From the NCBI GenBank assembly GCA_964491915.1, contig CAZBHS010000030.1:1-64000 (forward strand): a stretch of DNA of 64,000 nt, in the 5' to 3' direction. Numbering within the stretch: position 1 is the stretch's first letter; the number at the start of each line of letters is the position of its first letter. Made by a program: the position numbers and the translations under genes. This stretch comes from JAHELQ01 sp964491915. Lineage in GTDB: Bacteria > Acidobacteriota > Aminicenantia > UBA2199. A model generated the notes under the pieces. That model was not told the DNA's origin and searched no databases. It saw nothing but the letters and a program-made list of their open reading frames with translations. Of the stretch, positions 36,456 to 45,150 are shown piece after piece.

Positions 36456-36924
36456 CTTTAATACCTCCATATGGGAATAGCTTGATATAAATGTAATCAT
36501 ATCCGGTCCCCCTGGGCGCTCTCAAGGTAACCGTCTGAGTCCCGCTCAATTGCATGTCGGCGGGCTTCAAGATCATGCCCCTGGAATTTACTGCAAAATC
36601 AGGCGGATTGAGTATGGCGATGTTTTCCGGTGTGGTTCCGGCTTTTACATCCCGGGTGGAGTAGTCTTGCCAGATTAAACCGTCATAGTATTCATATGTA
36701 TACGAATCCGCAGTGAATTTCATGCGAATGATCATATTTTCCCGGGCGGATATTTGTTTGATTTTAAAAATTTCACCGGTAATGGCTCTGGCTGTGGAGC
36801 TAAGATTCGCGCGGTCCTTGCCTTTTAAACTATAACTTAAGGTTACCGAAATAAGAATACTGAAAAATAAAAGCACCACCAGTAATTCGATGATCGAAAA
36901 GCCTGCGAGTTTATTTCGCTTCAT
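36436..36924 (-). CDS. Prepilin-like protein, FimT/GspH type
   Basis: 162 residues. Leader MKRNKLAGFSIIEL with cleavage after Gly, hydrophobic helix (LLVVLLFFSILISVTLS), then a beta-rich domain (IKQISARENMIIRMKFTADSY, FAVNSRGMILKPA) as in GspH/FimT minor pilins. It is the first gene of the three-gene pseudopilin run, and the 246-base region upstream is shared with the divergent ftsY. Confidence 0.88.
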   Translation of the reverse strand: MKRNKLAGFSIIELLVVLLFFSILISVTLSYSLKGKDRANLSSTARAITGEIFKIKQISARENMIIRMKFTADSYTYEYYDGLIWQDYSTRDVKAGTTPENIAILNPPDFAVNSRGMILKPADMQLSGTQTVTLRAPRGTGYDYIYIKLFPYGGIKVEKKFI

Positions 36925-37135
36925 AGATACCTCTCATCTATTTATATTGCATGTTCGATGCCGGAGGGTATTTATTTTTGAGTGTGGATGAGAGTATGAT
37001 TAGTAAAGAATGTCCGCGGTTTTAGTAAATCATTCGCCTCGGCGGTAGTAAATATTTCTGTGTACATCTTACACATCTGTTTAGCTCTTTACACAGAGCC
37101 AGGTTTTGCAAGAGCGCCTATATCCGGGACAAAGA

Positions 37136-37164
37136 TTGCATTGTAATGGGGAAAAGGGTATAAT
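37136..37164 (+). promoter_or_regulatory. Promoter of ftsY, leaderless
   Basis: TTGCAT (37136-37141), 17 bases, TATAAT (37159-37164), and the ATG only six bases later. Transcription would start at or next to the A of the start codon. Confidence 0.7.
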
Positions 37165-37170
37165 TTCAGT

Positions 37171-38055
37171 ATGAATTTAAAAGGAATGTTTAAGTCCTCG
37201 TTGAAAACGAAGATCAATCTGGTCCTCAACGCCTCGAAAAACAAAGAGGAAATATTTGAAGAGCTGGAAGAGTTGCTGATATTGGCGGACATTTCGATGG
37301 AATTGGTGGAACGTATCCTTTCCGGCGTGAAAAAGAAAATTAAGCTCACGTTTGATAAGGAGGATTTTTTTAACGCCTTAAAAGAAGAGTTGAACCAGCG
37401 ATTCGCCGCGATTCCACAGAGCGGCGCTACACTCGATCACGGTAAGAATGTGATTCTATTGGTGGGGATCAATGGCAGCGGTAAAACCACTACCGCTGCG
37501 AAGCTGGCGTATTATTATAGCAATAAAGGTAAAAAGGTATTGTTAGGGGCAGCCGATACTTTCCGGGCCGCGGGTAGTTCGCAATTGTCCCTATGGGGCG
37601 AGCGTCTGGGGATTGCGGTGATCGGAGGCCAAAAAGGCGCCGACCCCGGCTCTGTCGTTTACAATAGCCTCAACTCCCTTGGCAATAAGGATTTTGATTT
37701 GTTGATCGTCGATACCGCCGGTCGCGTGCAAACCAAAGACAACTTGATGAAGGAATTGGAAAAACTTACCAACATCGTGAAGAAATTTTATCCTGACCAA
37801 CCGGCGGATACACTGTTGGTGGTTGACGGCACCATGGGGCAGAACACTCTGGATCAAGCGAAACGGTTCAGGGAATTTTCAGGTATTACAGGGATCGTAT
37901 TATCCAAAATAGACGGCACTGCTAAAGGCGGCACTGTCTTGAATATTTTGGACGCGCTTAAAATTCCGGTAAAATTCGCAGGTGTCGGCGAGGGGGAAAA
38001 GGACTTACTGGAGTTTTCTTCCCGGCGGTTCATAGATTCTTTATTAATGGATTGA
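37171..38055 (+). CDS. ftsY: Signal recognition particle receptor FtsY
   Basis: 294 residues, without the acidic A domain of E. coli FtsY. The N domain (residues 1-75) leads to the G domain: GINGSGKTTTAAKLA, DTFRAAGSSQL, DTAGRVQTKDNLM, TMGQNTLDQAKRFRE and LSKIDGTAKGGTVLN, then VKFAGVGEGEKDLLEF. It docks the SRP-ribosome complex at the membrane. The riboflavin genes follow directly, with the first (ribD) starting within a few bases of its stop, so they are probably one transcript. Confidence 0.97.
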   Translation: MNLKGMFKSSLKTKINLVLNASKNKEEIFEELEELLILADISMELVERILSGVKKKIKLTFDKEDFFNALKEELNQRFAAIPQSGATLDHGKNVILLVGINGSGKTTTAAKLAYYYSNKGKKVLLGAADTFRAAGSSQLSLWGERLGIAVIGGQKGADPGSVVYNSLNSLGNKDFDLLIVDTAGRVQTKDNLMKELEKLTNIVKKFYPDQPADTLLVVDGTMGQNTLDQAKRFREFSGITGIVLSKIDGTAKGGTVLNILDALKIPVKFAGVGEGEKDLLEFSSRRFIDSLLMD

Positions 38056-38060
38056 CCGCG

Positions 38061-39176
38061 ATGGATGTTACCGGTTTCCCTGCCAATGACGTAAAATTTA
38101 TGAAGATGGCGATCCGTTTGGGCGGAAAAGGGACCGGGTATACCGAACCAAATCCACTGGTGGGCGCTGTGGTGGCAAAAGACGGCAAAATTGTTTCCAC
38201 TGGATATCACCGGATGTACGGAGGATTGCACGCGGAGCGCGAAGCGTTACAGCACGTCGATGCCGAAGGAGCCACTCTTTATGTTCCCCTCGAACCCTGC
38301 AGCCACCACGGAAAACAACCCCCTTGCGTGGATATTGTGATTGAAAAAAAATTGGCGCGCGTCGTCATTGCTACTCAAGATCCATGTTCGTTGGTTAACG
38401 GGAAGGGTATACAGCGTCTGCGGCGAGCCGGAATTCAGGTGACCATTGGGTGTCTCGGCGATCTCTATAGATTTGAAAACCGCCATTATTTTAAGTTCAT
38501 TCAGAATAATCGTCCGTATGTAACGTTGCGGGCCGGGGTTTCGGTGGACGGAAAGTTGACTGACAAGTACAGGAAATCCCAGTGGGTAACCGGAGACACA
38601 CTACGCCGGATTTCGCGTAGCTTTCGAGGTGAATTCTCGGCCATTATGGCGGGCGCCGGTACAATTCTCGATGACGATCCACAATTGACGGTGCGCGGCG
38701 AGTGGCGGGGGAAGAAATTGTTCCGGGTCGTTCTTGATTCTCATAATAGAATTCCAACCACATTGAAGGTGTTTCAAAACCAGGGCGATTTTCCTTTAAT
38801 TATTTTCAGCTCGAAAAACGCGGGCAATAAAGATAAAAAATGCCGGCATCACTATTTTGTCTCAACTGCCCGGGGTACGGACGACGCCCTCGACCTCGGA
38901 GAAGTACTCGACAATCTTGGAAAACTTGGGATAGCTTCTGTCCTGGTGGAAGGTGGAGGACGGTTGATTGATTCTTTTTTGCGCTTGAAATTGTTTGACG
39001 AGGTAATACTCTTTACGGCCGGCACATTGATCGGAGGCGTTGACTCGGTTCAATTGATGCATTCCGGCGTCCCGTTGTCTGAGGCCGTCAAACTGGAAAA
39101 CCTGGAAACGATTCCTTTTGAAAATGGATATATTGTACGGTCCGTCAGACTGGATGCTCCTGGAGGTTCGAAATAG
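38061..39176 (+). CDS. ribD: Bifunctional riboflavin deaminase/reductase RibD
   Basis: 371 residues from the ATG at 38061. A TTG at 38052 overlaps the ftsY stop and is an alternative. The deaminase domain has the zinc site HAEREAL and PCSHHGKQPPC; the reductase domain follows from about residue 150 (YVTLRAGVSVDGKL, GTILDDDPQLTVR, VLVEGGGRLIDSFL). It carries out the second and third steps of riboflavin synthesis. No strong ribosome binding site is seen, in keeping with coupling to ftsY. Confidence 0.96.
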   Translation: MDVTGFPANDVKFMKMAIRLGGKGTGYTEPNPLVGAVVAKDGKIVSTGYHRMYGGLHAEREALQHVDAEGATLYVPLEPCSHHGKQPPCVDIVIEKKLARVVIATQDPCSLVNGKGIQRLRRAGIQVTIGCLGDLYRFENRHYFKFIQNNRPYVTLRAGVSVDGKLTDKYRKSQWVTGDTLRRISRSFRGEFSAIMAGAGTILDDDPQLTVRGEWRGKKLFRVVLDSHNRIPTTLKVFQNQGDFPLIIFSSKNAGNKDKKCRHHYFVSTARGTDDALDLGEVLDNLGKLGIASVLVEGGGRLIDSFLRLKLFDEVILFTAGTLIGGVDSVQLMHSGVPLSEAVKLENLETIPFENGYIVRSVRLDAPGGSK

Positions 39177-39177
39177 T

Positions 39178-39756
39178 ATGTTTACCGGAATTGTGTTGAC
39201 CCTTGGAACGTTGCAAGCATTGGAAAAAAAAGAATCCCCGGTATTGCGGATTTCCGCTCAATTGCCCGGGGAATTGAAAATAGGAGATTCTGTGGCGGTG
39301 AACGGCTCTTGCTTGACCATTATTGAAATGACCGGGACAGAATTCAGCTTTAACTTGAGCCGGGAAACCTTGAAATTGTCGAATTTTCTGGATCTCTCCC
39401 GGGGAAGTCTCTTGAATCTCGAACTACCCCTCGCATTGCGAGATTTCCTGGGTGGCCATCTGGTGAGCGGCCATCTGGATGGTGTGGTGCGGGTGAAGTC
39501 GATCCAGAAGCGGGCGGGAAGCACGACGTTTTCGTTTATGTTCAACAAGTCCGACTGGAGAAAATTTCTCATCCCTAAAGGCTCGGTGACTTTGAACGGG
39601 GTCAGTCTGACTCTTTCGGAGGTGGCAAGCTCGTTTTTTTCCGTTGAGGTGATTCCCCATACCCTCGATGCCACAAATCTCAAGTACTTCAAGGTTGGGG
39701 ACCGGGTGAATCTCGAACTTGATTTAATCGGAAAATATTTATATAATTTCAAATGA
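39178..39756 (+). CDS. ribE: Riboflavin synthase, alpha subunit
   Basis: 192 residues. The start MFTGIV is the family N-terminus, with GGAGG eleven bases upstream; the preceding gene ends one base before it. Two lumazine-binding repeats are visible: GDSVAVNGSCLTI with FNLSRETLKLSNF, and KGSVTLNGVSLTL with VEVIPHTLDATNL. It dismutates two 6,7-dimethyl-8-ribityllumazine molecules to riboflavin. The lumazine synthase gene ribH is not in this cluster. Confidence 0.96.
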   Translation: MFTGIVLTLGTLQALEKKESPVLRISAQLPGELKIGDSVAVNGSCLTIIEMTGTEFSFNLSRETLKLSNFLDLSRGSLLNLELPLALRDFLGGHLVSGHLDGVVRVKSIQKRAGSTTFSFMFNKSDWRKFLIPKGSVTLNGVSLTLSEVASSFFSVEVIPHTLDATNLKYFKVGDRVNLELDLIGKYLYNFK

Positions 39757-39781
39757 TAAAAGGAAGAATAAGAGAGAAGCT

Positions 39782-40996
39782 ATGAAAAATTCAAATATCA
39801 TATCAGTACCAGAAGCAGTTGAATATTTAAGAAAAGGTCGTATGATTATCATTGTTGACGATGAAGATCGAGAGAATGAAGGCGACCTGACGATCGTGTC
39901 TGAAATGGTCACTCCGGAAATCATTAACTTTATGGCCACTCACGCCCGCGGTTTAATTTGTGTGTCGCTTACGGAAGAGCGTAGCGCGGAGTTGAATCTT
40001 CCTCTGATGGTCAATGACAATACGTCGCAATTCGAGACGCCATTCACTGTTTCGGTGGATGCCAAAAAGAACACCACCACCGGGATATCCGCGTTTGACC
40101 GGGCCGAAACCATCAAGTGCTTGATCAATCCTGAAAGTAAACCTGAGGATCTGGCCAAACCCGGTCACATTTTCCCGTTGCGGGCAAAAAACGGTGGCGT
40201 ATTGGTACGCGCCGGTCAAACCGAAGCCTCTCTTGATCTAGCTAGAATCGCAGGCTTGAATCCATCCGGCGTTATTTGCGAGATCATGAAGGACGACGGT
40301 ACTATGGCCCGCATGCCGGACCTTGAGAAATTCTCCAAAAAACACGACATCCCCATCATCACGATTGAAGAGATCATCAAGTATCGAGTTCAGGAAGAGT
40401 TGCTGGTAGAACAGGTCTCCGAAGCAAACCTTCCGACAAAATACGGAGAGTTCATTATCAAAGGATTCATTGACTCGATTCAGAACGAAACCCACATCGC
40501 ATTGGTTCAGGGGGAGGTGAACACCGATGAGCCGGTGCTGGTGCGCGTGCATTCTCAATGCCTGACCGGCGATACATTCGGCTCGCTGAAGTGCGACTGC
40601 GGCACCCAATTGCAGAAAGCGCTGGAGATCATCAATGACGAAGGCCGCGGCGTGGTGCTGTATCTCACCAACCAGGAAGGACGGGGAATCGGGCTATTGG
40701 AGAAGATCAAGGCTTACAAACTCCAGGAGCATGGCATGGATACAGTGGAAGCCAATCTGAAACTTGGATTTCAGGCTGACCAGAGGGATTATGGTATCGG
40801 CGCCCAGATCTTGAGACGATTGGGGATCAAAAAAATGAGGCTGATGACCAATAATCCGGCGAAGTATATTGCCCTGTCCGGCTATGGGCTGGAAATCACC
40901 GAACGCATGCCTGTGGAAGTGGAACCCAACAAAATTAATGTCGCGTACATGCGCACAAAAAAAGAGAAGATGGGCCACATTCTTAAAAAGCTCTAA
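39782..40996 (+). CDS. ribBA: Bifunctional DHBP synthase / GTP cyclohydrolase II
   Basis: 404 residues. N-terminal DHBP synthase domain: DDEDRENEGDL, THARGLICVSL, TGISAFDRAET and HIFPLRAKNGGVL(V)R. C-terminal GTP cyclohydrolase II from about residue 205: VRVHSQCLTGDTFGSLKCDC with the zinc cysteines, LYLTNQEGRGIGL, DQRDYGIGAQIL and LMTNNPAKY. It supplies both precursors of the riboflavin pathway. The stop overlaps the next start by one base (TAATG). Confidence 0.97.
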   Translation: MKNSNIISVPEAVEYLRKGRMIIIVDDEDRENEGDLTIVSEMVTPEIINFMATHARGLICVSLTEERSAELNLPLMVNDNTSQFETPFTVSVDAKKNTTTGISAFDRAETIKCLINPESKPEDLAKPGHIFPLRAKNGGVLVRAGQTEASLDLARIAGLNPSGVICEIMKDDGTMARMPDLEKFSKKHDIPIITIEEIIKYRVQEELLVEQVSEANLPTKYGEFIIKGFIDSIQNETHIALVQGEVNTDEPVLVRVHSQCLTGDTFGSLKCDCGTQLQKALEIINDEGRGVVLYLTNQEGRGIGLLEKIKAYKLQEHGMDTVEANLKLGFQADQRDYGIGAQILRRLGIKKMRLMTNNPAKYIALSGYGLEITERMPVEVEPNKINVAYMRTKKEKMGHILKKL

Positions 40997-41736
40997 TGAA
41001 ACAGGATATGGATTCTTTTTTGGGCCTGAGCGCTTCAGGTCAGATCAAGTATCTAAAGCACGGTGATTTTACGGAGTTGCCGGCTTTAGAGCGGATAGAT
41101 TTCCTCAAGAGGATTTTAATCGTTGAATTGTCGTCCAAAACCATTGCCTCGGGATTGAAGATTTTACGGGAATTGAAGTGCCGGGACCGGTCGTTTTATA
41201 CAAAGTTCCTCTACCATTCCGACAGTTCAGTGGCCAATGCCGCCCGTAAAGCGGTTGGGGAAAGCTCGGGAAACAAGGATTCCGGCGCAGTGCGATTGGT
41301 GGACTTGGTGAAAAACGAGGACGCCGGAGAACGGCTGGATATGGTCAGATCGGTGCTTGAGAAGAAAGAGACCGTGAGCGTGTCTATTCTTGTTTCATTG
41401 TTGTCCATTGACGATTTCGCACTCCGGGATTTTATAGTCGAGCACATCGGCCCGGAGCACCAACTCGACGAAACGGCCTTGTCTGAGTCGATCAAGCATT
41501 CAGTCTGGTATGTCCGGGCATCGCTAATAGAAATTTTAGGGAAACTGAAAAGCGAGCACATCTACAATATAGCCGAAGTTCTTCTTAACGACAAGAATGT
41601 TGAAGTAAAGCTTAAATTCATCCAGGCCCTGGCCGGACTTGACCGGGACCGATCGCGCCCCTTTTTATTGAAATTGAAAGACGATCCCAACCATCAGGTG
41701 AAAAAAGAGGCGGATAGAACATTGGCAACTATATGA
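40996..41736 (+). CDS. HEAT-repeat-like protein
   Basis: 246 residues of alpha-helical repeats, about six, of the HEAT/Armadillo type (DSSVANAARKAVGES, DFALRDFIVEHIGPEHQL, WYVRASLIEILGKLKSEHIY, NVEVKLKFIQALAGL, DPNHQVKKEADRTLATI). It is translationally coupled to ribBA through a TAATG overlap. Such proteins usually form a binding surface; the partner is unknown. Confidence 0.75.
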   Translation: MKQDMDSFLGLSASGQIKYLKHGDFTELPALERIDFLKRILIVELSSKTIASGLKILRELKCRDRSFYTKFLYHSDSSVANAARKAVGESSGNKDSGAVRLVDLVKNEDAGERLDMVRSVLEKKETVSVSILVSLLSIDDFALRDFIVEHIGPEHQLDETALSESIKHSVWYVRASLIEILGKLKSEHIYNIAEVLLNDKNVEVKLKFIQALAGLDRDRSRPFLLKLKDDPNHQVKKEADRTLATI

Positions 41737-41821
41737 GCTGATGCGCCGGAGCCTAATAGAAGGCCCGGCGTCGGTTTTTTTAAATAAAACAACACCTGAG
41801 CCGTGGTTGCAGGAGGCTATG

Positions 41822-42490
41822 ATGAGTAGCGGTGAAACTCACGAAAATCAAGACTTTTCCTGGATGTTGAGGGGTGTCAGTCATTGTTGTCAATCGACTG
41901 TCAGGATTGAGCGGGAGCGCGTTATCTATGTCGATCCCTTCCGGATTGACGGCAATCCCGCAGACGCGGACATTATCTTTTGCACCCATGAACATTTTGA
42001 CCATTTGTCGGAGAAAGATATCGAACGGATCATGAAAGAGGATACCATTCTGGTGGTTCCCAAAAAGGCGGCGAAAAAATTCAAAAAATTTCCGCTGGCA
42101 AAAGTGATCGGTGTTTCCCCCTTTGAAGAATACAATCTAGAGGGCATTTCTTTTAAGACAGTTCCAGCCTACAATATCAAGAAATGGTTCCATCCCAAAC
42201 GGAAAAAATGGGTCGGTTACATTATCCAACTGGATGGCGCCGGTTACTATTTTGCCGGCGATACCGACCATATCCCTGAAATGGCGGATATCGAAGCCGA
42301 TGTCGCGTTCCTTCCGGTTGGCGGAAAATACACGATGGACGCGTTGGAGGCGGCCGAAGCCGCCAACATGATGCGCCCTAAAGTGGCGATCCCTATCCAT
42401 TTCGCCGATGTGGTGGGCACCCCGGAGGATGCCCAAACCTTCGTTCAAAATTTGAACGCCCCCATCGAGGGCGTCATTCTCAAGAGTTGA
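41822..42490 (+). CDS. MBL-fold metallohydrolase (UlaG-like)
   Basis: 222 residues from the ATG at 41822, which has AGGAGG five bases upstream; the frame extends further without a site. Metal ligands: THEHFDHLS (HxHxDH), AGDTDHIPEM, and the C-terminal IPIHFADV; also FLPVGGKYTMDALEAAEA. This is the short YtnP/UlaG-like class of metal-dependent hydrolases that often act on lactones or phosphodiesters. The substrate is unknown. Confidence 0.9.
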   Translation: MSSGETHENQDFSWMLRGVSHCCQSTVRIERERVIYVDPFRIDGNPADADIIFCTHEHFDHLSEKDIERIMKEDTILVVPKKAAKKFKKFPLAKVIGVSPFEEYNLEGISFKTVPAYNIKKWFHPKRKKWVGYIIQLDGAGYYFAGDTDHIPEMADIEADVAFLPVGGKYTMDALEAAEAANMMRPKVAIPIHFADVVGTPEDAQTFVQNLNAPIEGVILKS

Positions 42491-42525
42491 GTTATAATGT
42501 TGACCATTGGATTAGACATTAGAAT

Positions 42526-43452
42526 TTGGATTATCAAAATATTGTTTTGTTTTTGAATCGCCGCTGCACGGTGGGGTGTCCGTCATGCAATGTACTGGCT
42601 GAGGCGGACCGGTCGCTGGAATTGTCTTCCGACTGGTTGGCAGATTTTTTCGGGAGGGTGGGGGACCTGGATTTTGCCGGGTATGTCACCTGGACCGGCG
42701 GCGAACCGTTTCTTTCGTTTGACAGTTTGAAGAGTGGGCTGTTGGAAGCCTGCGATAAGGGCTTCCGGTCTGAAATATTGACCAGTGGAATCTGGTTCCG
42801 GGATGAGCCGGGGCTTTTGGAGGAGATTGCCGGCATCGAGGGAGTGTCGCTTCGTGTCAGTGTGGACGCTGAGCATCAGCGGAGCGTCGCTGTGGGGGAG
42901 TTGATCCGGTTGATCGCGAGGGCGGATGAGCTGAATCTCGAAGTCAACCTCACTTTGAGGGAGATACCTGAAGATCCCCTGGCGGTGAAGCGGACGATGG
43001 CGGCGATTGAAGACGCGCTGCCTGAGTTTGTGGAAAAAAATCGCGGCCAATCAAGATTTTGTCATCGCATTCCCCATATGCCGGTGCGAGATCCCCGCCT
43101 TCCATCACCACCTTCCCCGGGGGAAACATCAACTGGAAAGAAGTGGAAGAAACCCTGCACTCTGGCGTTCCGTGATTTGGTGATCGGCGAGGACGGAATC
43201 GTGTATCCCTGTTGCGGAGTGATCGGTCTCGAGGCGCGATCGCGTTTTGCCCTTGGCGATCCGTTGCGATTATCCTGGAAGGAGTTGCTGCGCCTCAGGG
43301 ACGAGCATCCACTCCTCAAAGATCTGCGGCGGGAGGGGCCTTTTCAGATAGCGATCGACAATGGTCTCGAACCGCAACAATGGCATCTCCCGTTCAAAAC
43401 TCCATGCCACCTGTGCCTTGTTTTGTTTACCTATTTTCCTGATATAATTTGA
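42526..43452 (+). CDS. Radical SAM protein with SPASM-like cysteines
   Basis: 308 residues starting at TTG 42526; an in-frame stop at 42520 rules out earlier starts. The radical SAM cluster is Cys14-x3-Cys18-x2-Cys21 (CTVGCPSC), with VTWTGGEPFLSF and SVDAEHQR next. Near residues 210-240 stand Cys in KKPCTLAFRDL and the pair YPCCGV, and CHLC near the C-terminus; they could hold an auxiliary Fe-S cluster. Such proteins modify peptides or cofactors. No precursor gene lies next to it (the closest in the window are 13 kb away). TATAAT at 42493-42498 has no good -35 box; there is no ribosome binding site. Confidence 0.85.
   Translation: MDYQNIVLFLNRRCTVGCPSCNVLAEADRSLELSSDWLADFFGRVGDLDFAGYVTWTGGEPFLSFDSLKSGLLEACDKGFRSEILTSGIWFRDEPGLLEEIAGIEGVSLRVSVDAEHQRSVAVGELIRLIARADELNLEVNLTLREIPEDPLAVKRTMAAIEDALPEFVEKNRGQSRFCHRIPHMPVRDPRLPSPPSPGETSTGKKWKKPCTLAFRDLVIGEDGIVYPCCGVIGLEARSRFALGDPLRLSWKELLRLRDEHPLLKDLRREGPFQIAIDNGLEPQQWHLPFKTPCHLCLVLFTYFPDII
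43443..43448 (+). promoter_or_regulatory. Possible -10 box for the DUF4846 gene
   Basis: TATAAT overlapping the end of the radical SAM gene; the best -35 candidate (TTGTTT, 43418-43423) is 19 bases upstream. The GGAGG at 43456-43460 would lie right at the 5' end. Confidence 0.3.
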
Positions 43453-43468
43453 AGTGGAGGATGTGATG

Positions 43469-44248
43469 ATGAAGAATGTTTGCTCGATTGTGTTTGCCAT
43501 ACTGATGATGATGTCGTGCCGGCCCGCCGAAGCCGGTTCGCTTGTAATACTCAATGGCGGAAGCGTCGAATCGCGCTTCGTTGTGCCCGAAGGATTTGTG
43601 CGGGTCGCGGCGAAGGAAGATTCGTTCGCCGCCTACTTGCGCCGACTGCCTCTCGAGGCCGACGGCGCGCCGGTTCTGTATTATGACGGTAGAATCAAGC
43701 CCAGGGACGTGCACGCCGCGGTTATCGCCATGGACACCGGCACACGGGACTTGCAACAATGCGCCGACGCGGTGATGCGGTTGCGGGGCGAATTTTTGTT
43801 CGGTCAAAAACACTTCGCCGATATTCACTTCAATTTTGTCGGCGACGGAAAACCGCGCTATTACAAAGACCACGCCGATTCCACCCATTCCTACAAAAGC
43901 TTCCGCAAATACATGAATTATATCTTCGCCTACGCCAATACCGCTTCCCTGAAAGCCGAACTGAAGCCGGTGGACTTCGACCACATGAAAATCGGCGACG
44001 TGTTCATCCAATCGGGCAATCCCTACGGCCACGCAGTCATCGTCGTTGACATGGCCCGCAACCCCGGCACCGGCGCCTTCATATTCCTCCTGGCCCAAAG
44101 CTACATGCCTGCCCAAAAGATCCACATCTTACAAAACCCCAACCATCACCGCCTCACCCCCTGGTACATCTCCACCTTCACAGGCCCCCTCGACACCCCC
44201 GAATGGACCTTCCAAAAGACCGACCTCCGCCGCTTCCCTGAAGAATGA
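43469..44248 (+). CDS. DUF4846 protein, secreted
   Basis: 259 residues from the ATG at 43469 (another ATG at 43466 is equally possible), with GGAGG upstream. Signal peptide (IVFAILMMMSCRPAEAG; a cysteine at CRP could be a lipobox). The family pattern is clear: FVRVAAKEDSFAAYLRRLPL, YYDGRIKPRDVHAAVIAMD, LQQCADAVMRLRGEFLF, then HADSTHSYKSFRKYMNYIF and the end GHAVIVVDMARNPGTGAFIF with LLAQSYMPAQKIHIL. The function of the family is unknown; it looks like a cell-envelope hydrolase or binding protein. It overlaps the next gene by four bases. The 3' half is strongly C-rich on the coding strand. Confidence 0.85.
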   Translation: MKNVCSIVFAILMMMSCRPAEAGSLVILNGGSVESRFVVPEGFVRVAAKEDSFAAYLRRLPLEADGAPVLYYDGRIKPRDVHAAVIAMDTGTRDLQQCADAVMRLRGEFLFGQKHFADIHFNFVGDGKPRYYKDHADSTHSYKSFRKYMNYIFAYANTASLKAELKPVDFDHMKIGDVFIQSGNPYGHAVIVVDMARNPGTGAFIFLLAQSYMPAQKIHILQNPNHHRLTPWYISTFTGPLDTPEWTFQKTDLRRFPEE

Positions 44249-45075
44249 TCGAAGCTGAATTCGTTTGGCGGCTGGTGGTGTCTGTGTTGGTGGGGGGAGG
44301 TGTGATTGCGGCGCAATCGGTGGCGGCTGAGAGATATCCTGAATTCGGCGGTTTTATCGTCTCCATCCCCACCACATTACCCATGGGACTCTTCTTTATC
44401 GGTTGGACCCAGGGAACCGCAGCCGCCATCGAGTCGGCGTCGGTGGTCCCCATCTCCCTGGCCAACTGCCTGCTCTTCGCCGCTCTATTCATCTCCGCCG
44501 CCCAATGGTCCGGGAGCCGCAAGATGAGAATGATCGCCCCCAACGTATTATCACTGGCTGTTTGGTTTATCTTCTCCATCGCCATCATCCGCTTTGCAAT
44601 AACAGCCCCGATTCCCGGCATCATCGCCTACATCATGGCATTCGTCATCGCCCACTACGTTCTCTCAAAAAGGGGCAGGCGCCAAAAATTCTCCAATCAA
44701 GAGACATCCCATCGTGGAAGCAACCACTCTTCCAATTGGAAACTGATACTCATCCGGGCCTGCGCCGGCGGAACAGTCATCGGTACGGCGGTCTTGTTGG
44801 CCAAAATCCTGAATCCCCTGTGGGGAGGAATTTTCTCCGTTTTCCCCGCCTCCTTCATCTCCATCTTCAACATCATCCTCCTGACCCGCGGCCCCCGACT
44901 CCTCATCCCCATCGGCGCCACTCTCCCGCAAGGCTCCATCTTCTTCATCCTCTACATCCTCCTGGCCCACGCCCTCTTCCCCCTCGGCATCCTCCCCGGA
45001 ACCCTCCTCTCCGAAGCCCTCATCCTATTCTTCATCTATCTAACCATTCTTCGGAAGAAAAAAAAACACCATTAA
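44245..45075 (+). CDS. Membrane protein with an internal duplication (DUF3147/GlpM-like)
   Basis: 276 residues, about eight hydrophobic segments in two repeats of four. The repeat is visible in the first segments: GGGVIAAQSVAAERYPEFGGFIVSIPTTLP against GGTVIGTAVLLAKI and LNPLWGGIFSVFPASFIS. In the second half the paired motif PxGGxxxxxPxxxxx recurs. DUF3147/GlpM proteins carry one such unit, so a fusion or duplication of that unit is inferred. The function is unknown. ATGA overlap with the preceding DUF4846 gene indicates coupling. Confidence 0.65.
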   Translation: MIEAEFVWRLVVSVLVGGGVIAAQSVAAERYPEFGGFIVSIPTTLPMGLFFIGWTQGTAAAIESASVVPISLANCLLFAALFISAAQWSGSRKMRMIAPNVLSLAVWFIFSIAIIRFAITAPIPGIIAYIMAFVIAHYVLSKRGRRQKFSNQETSHRGSNHSSNWKLILIRACAGGTVIGTAVLLAKILNPLWGGIFSVFPASFISIFNIILLTRGPRLLIPIGATLPQGSIFFILYILLAHALFPLGILPGTLLSEALILFFIYLTILRKKKKHH

Positions 45076-45096
45076 GAAAATTTGAGCGGATTTCTT

Positions 45097-45125
45097 TTGA
45101 AAAGTTTTCTCTGAGGGATTATAAT
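45097..45125 (+). promoter_or_regulatory. Promoter of the HD-KaiC module
   Basis: TTGAAA (45097-45102), 17 bases, TATAAT (45120-45125). The leader is about 20 bases and carries GAGGTG before the ATG at 45151. Confidence 0.7.
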
Positions 45126-45150
45126 TGATATTGTAGATTCGAGGTGAATC

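Noticed and set aside
44403..45128. 241-codon plus-strand frame
   Set aside because: Shifted frame inside the duplicated membrane protein gene; Pro/Arg/His-rich product typical of C-rich shadows.
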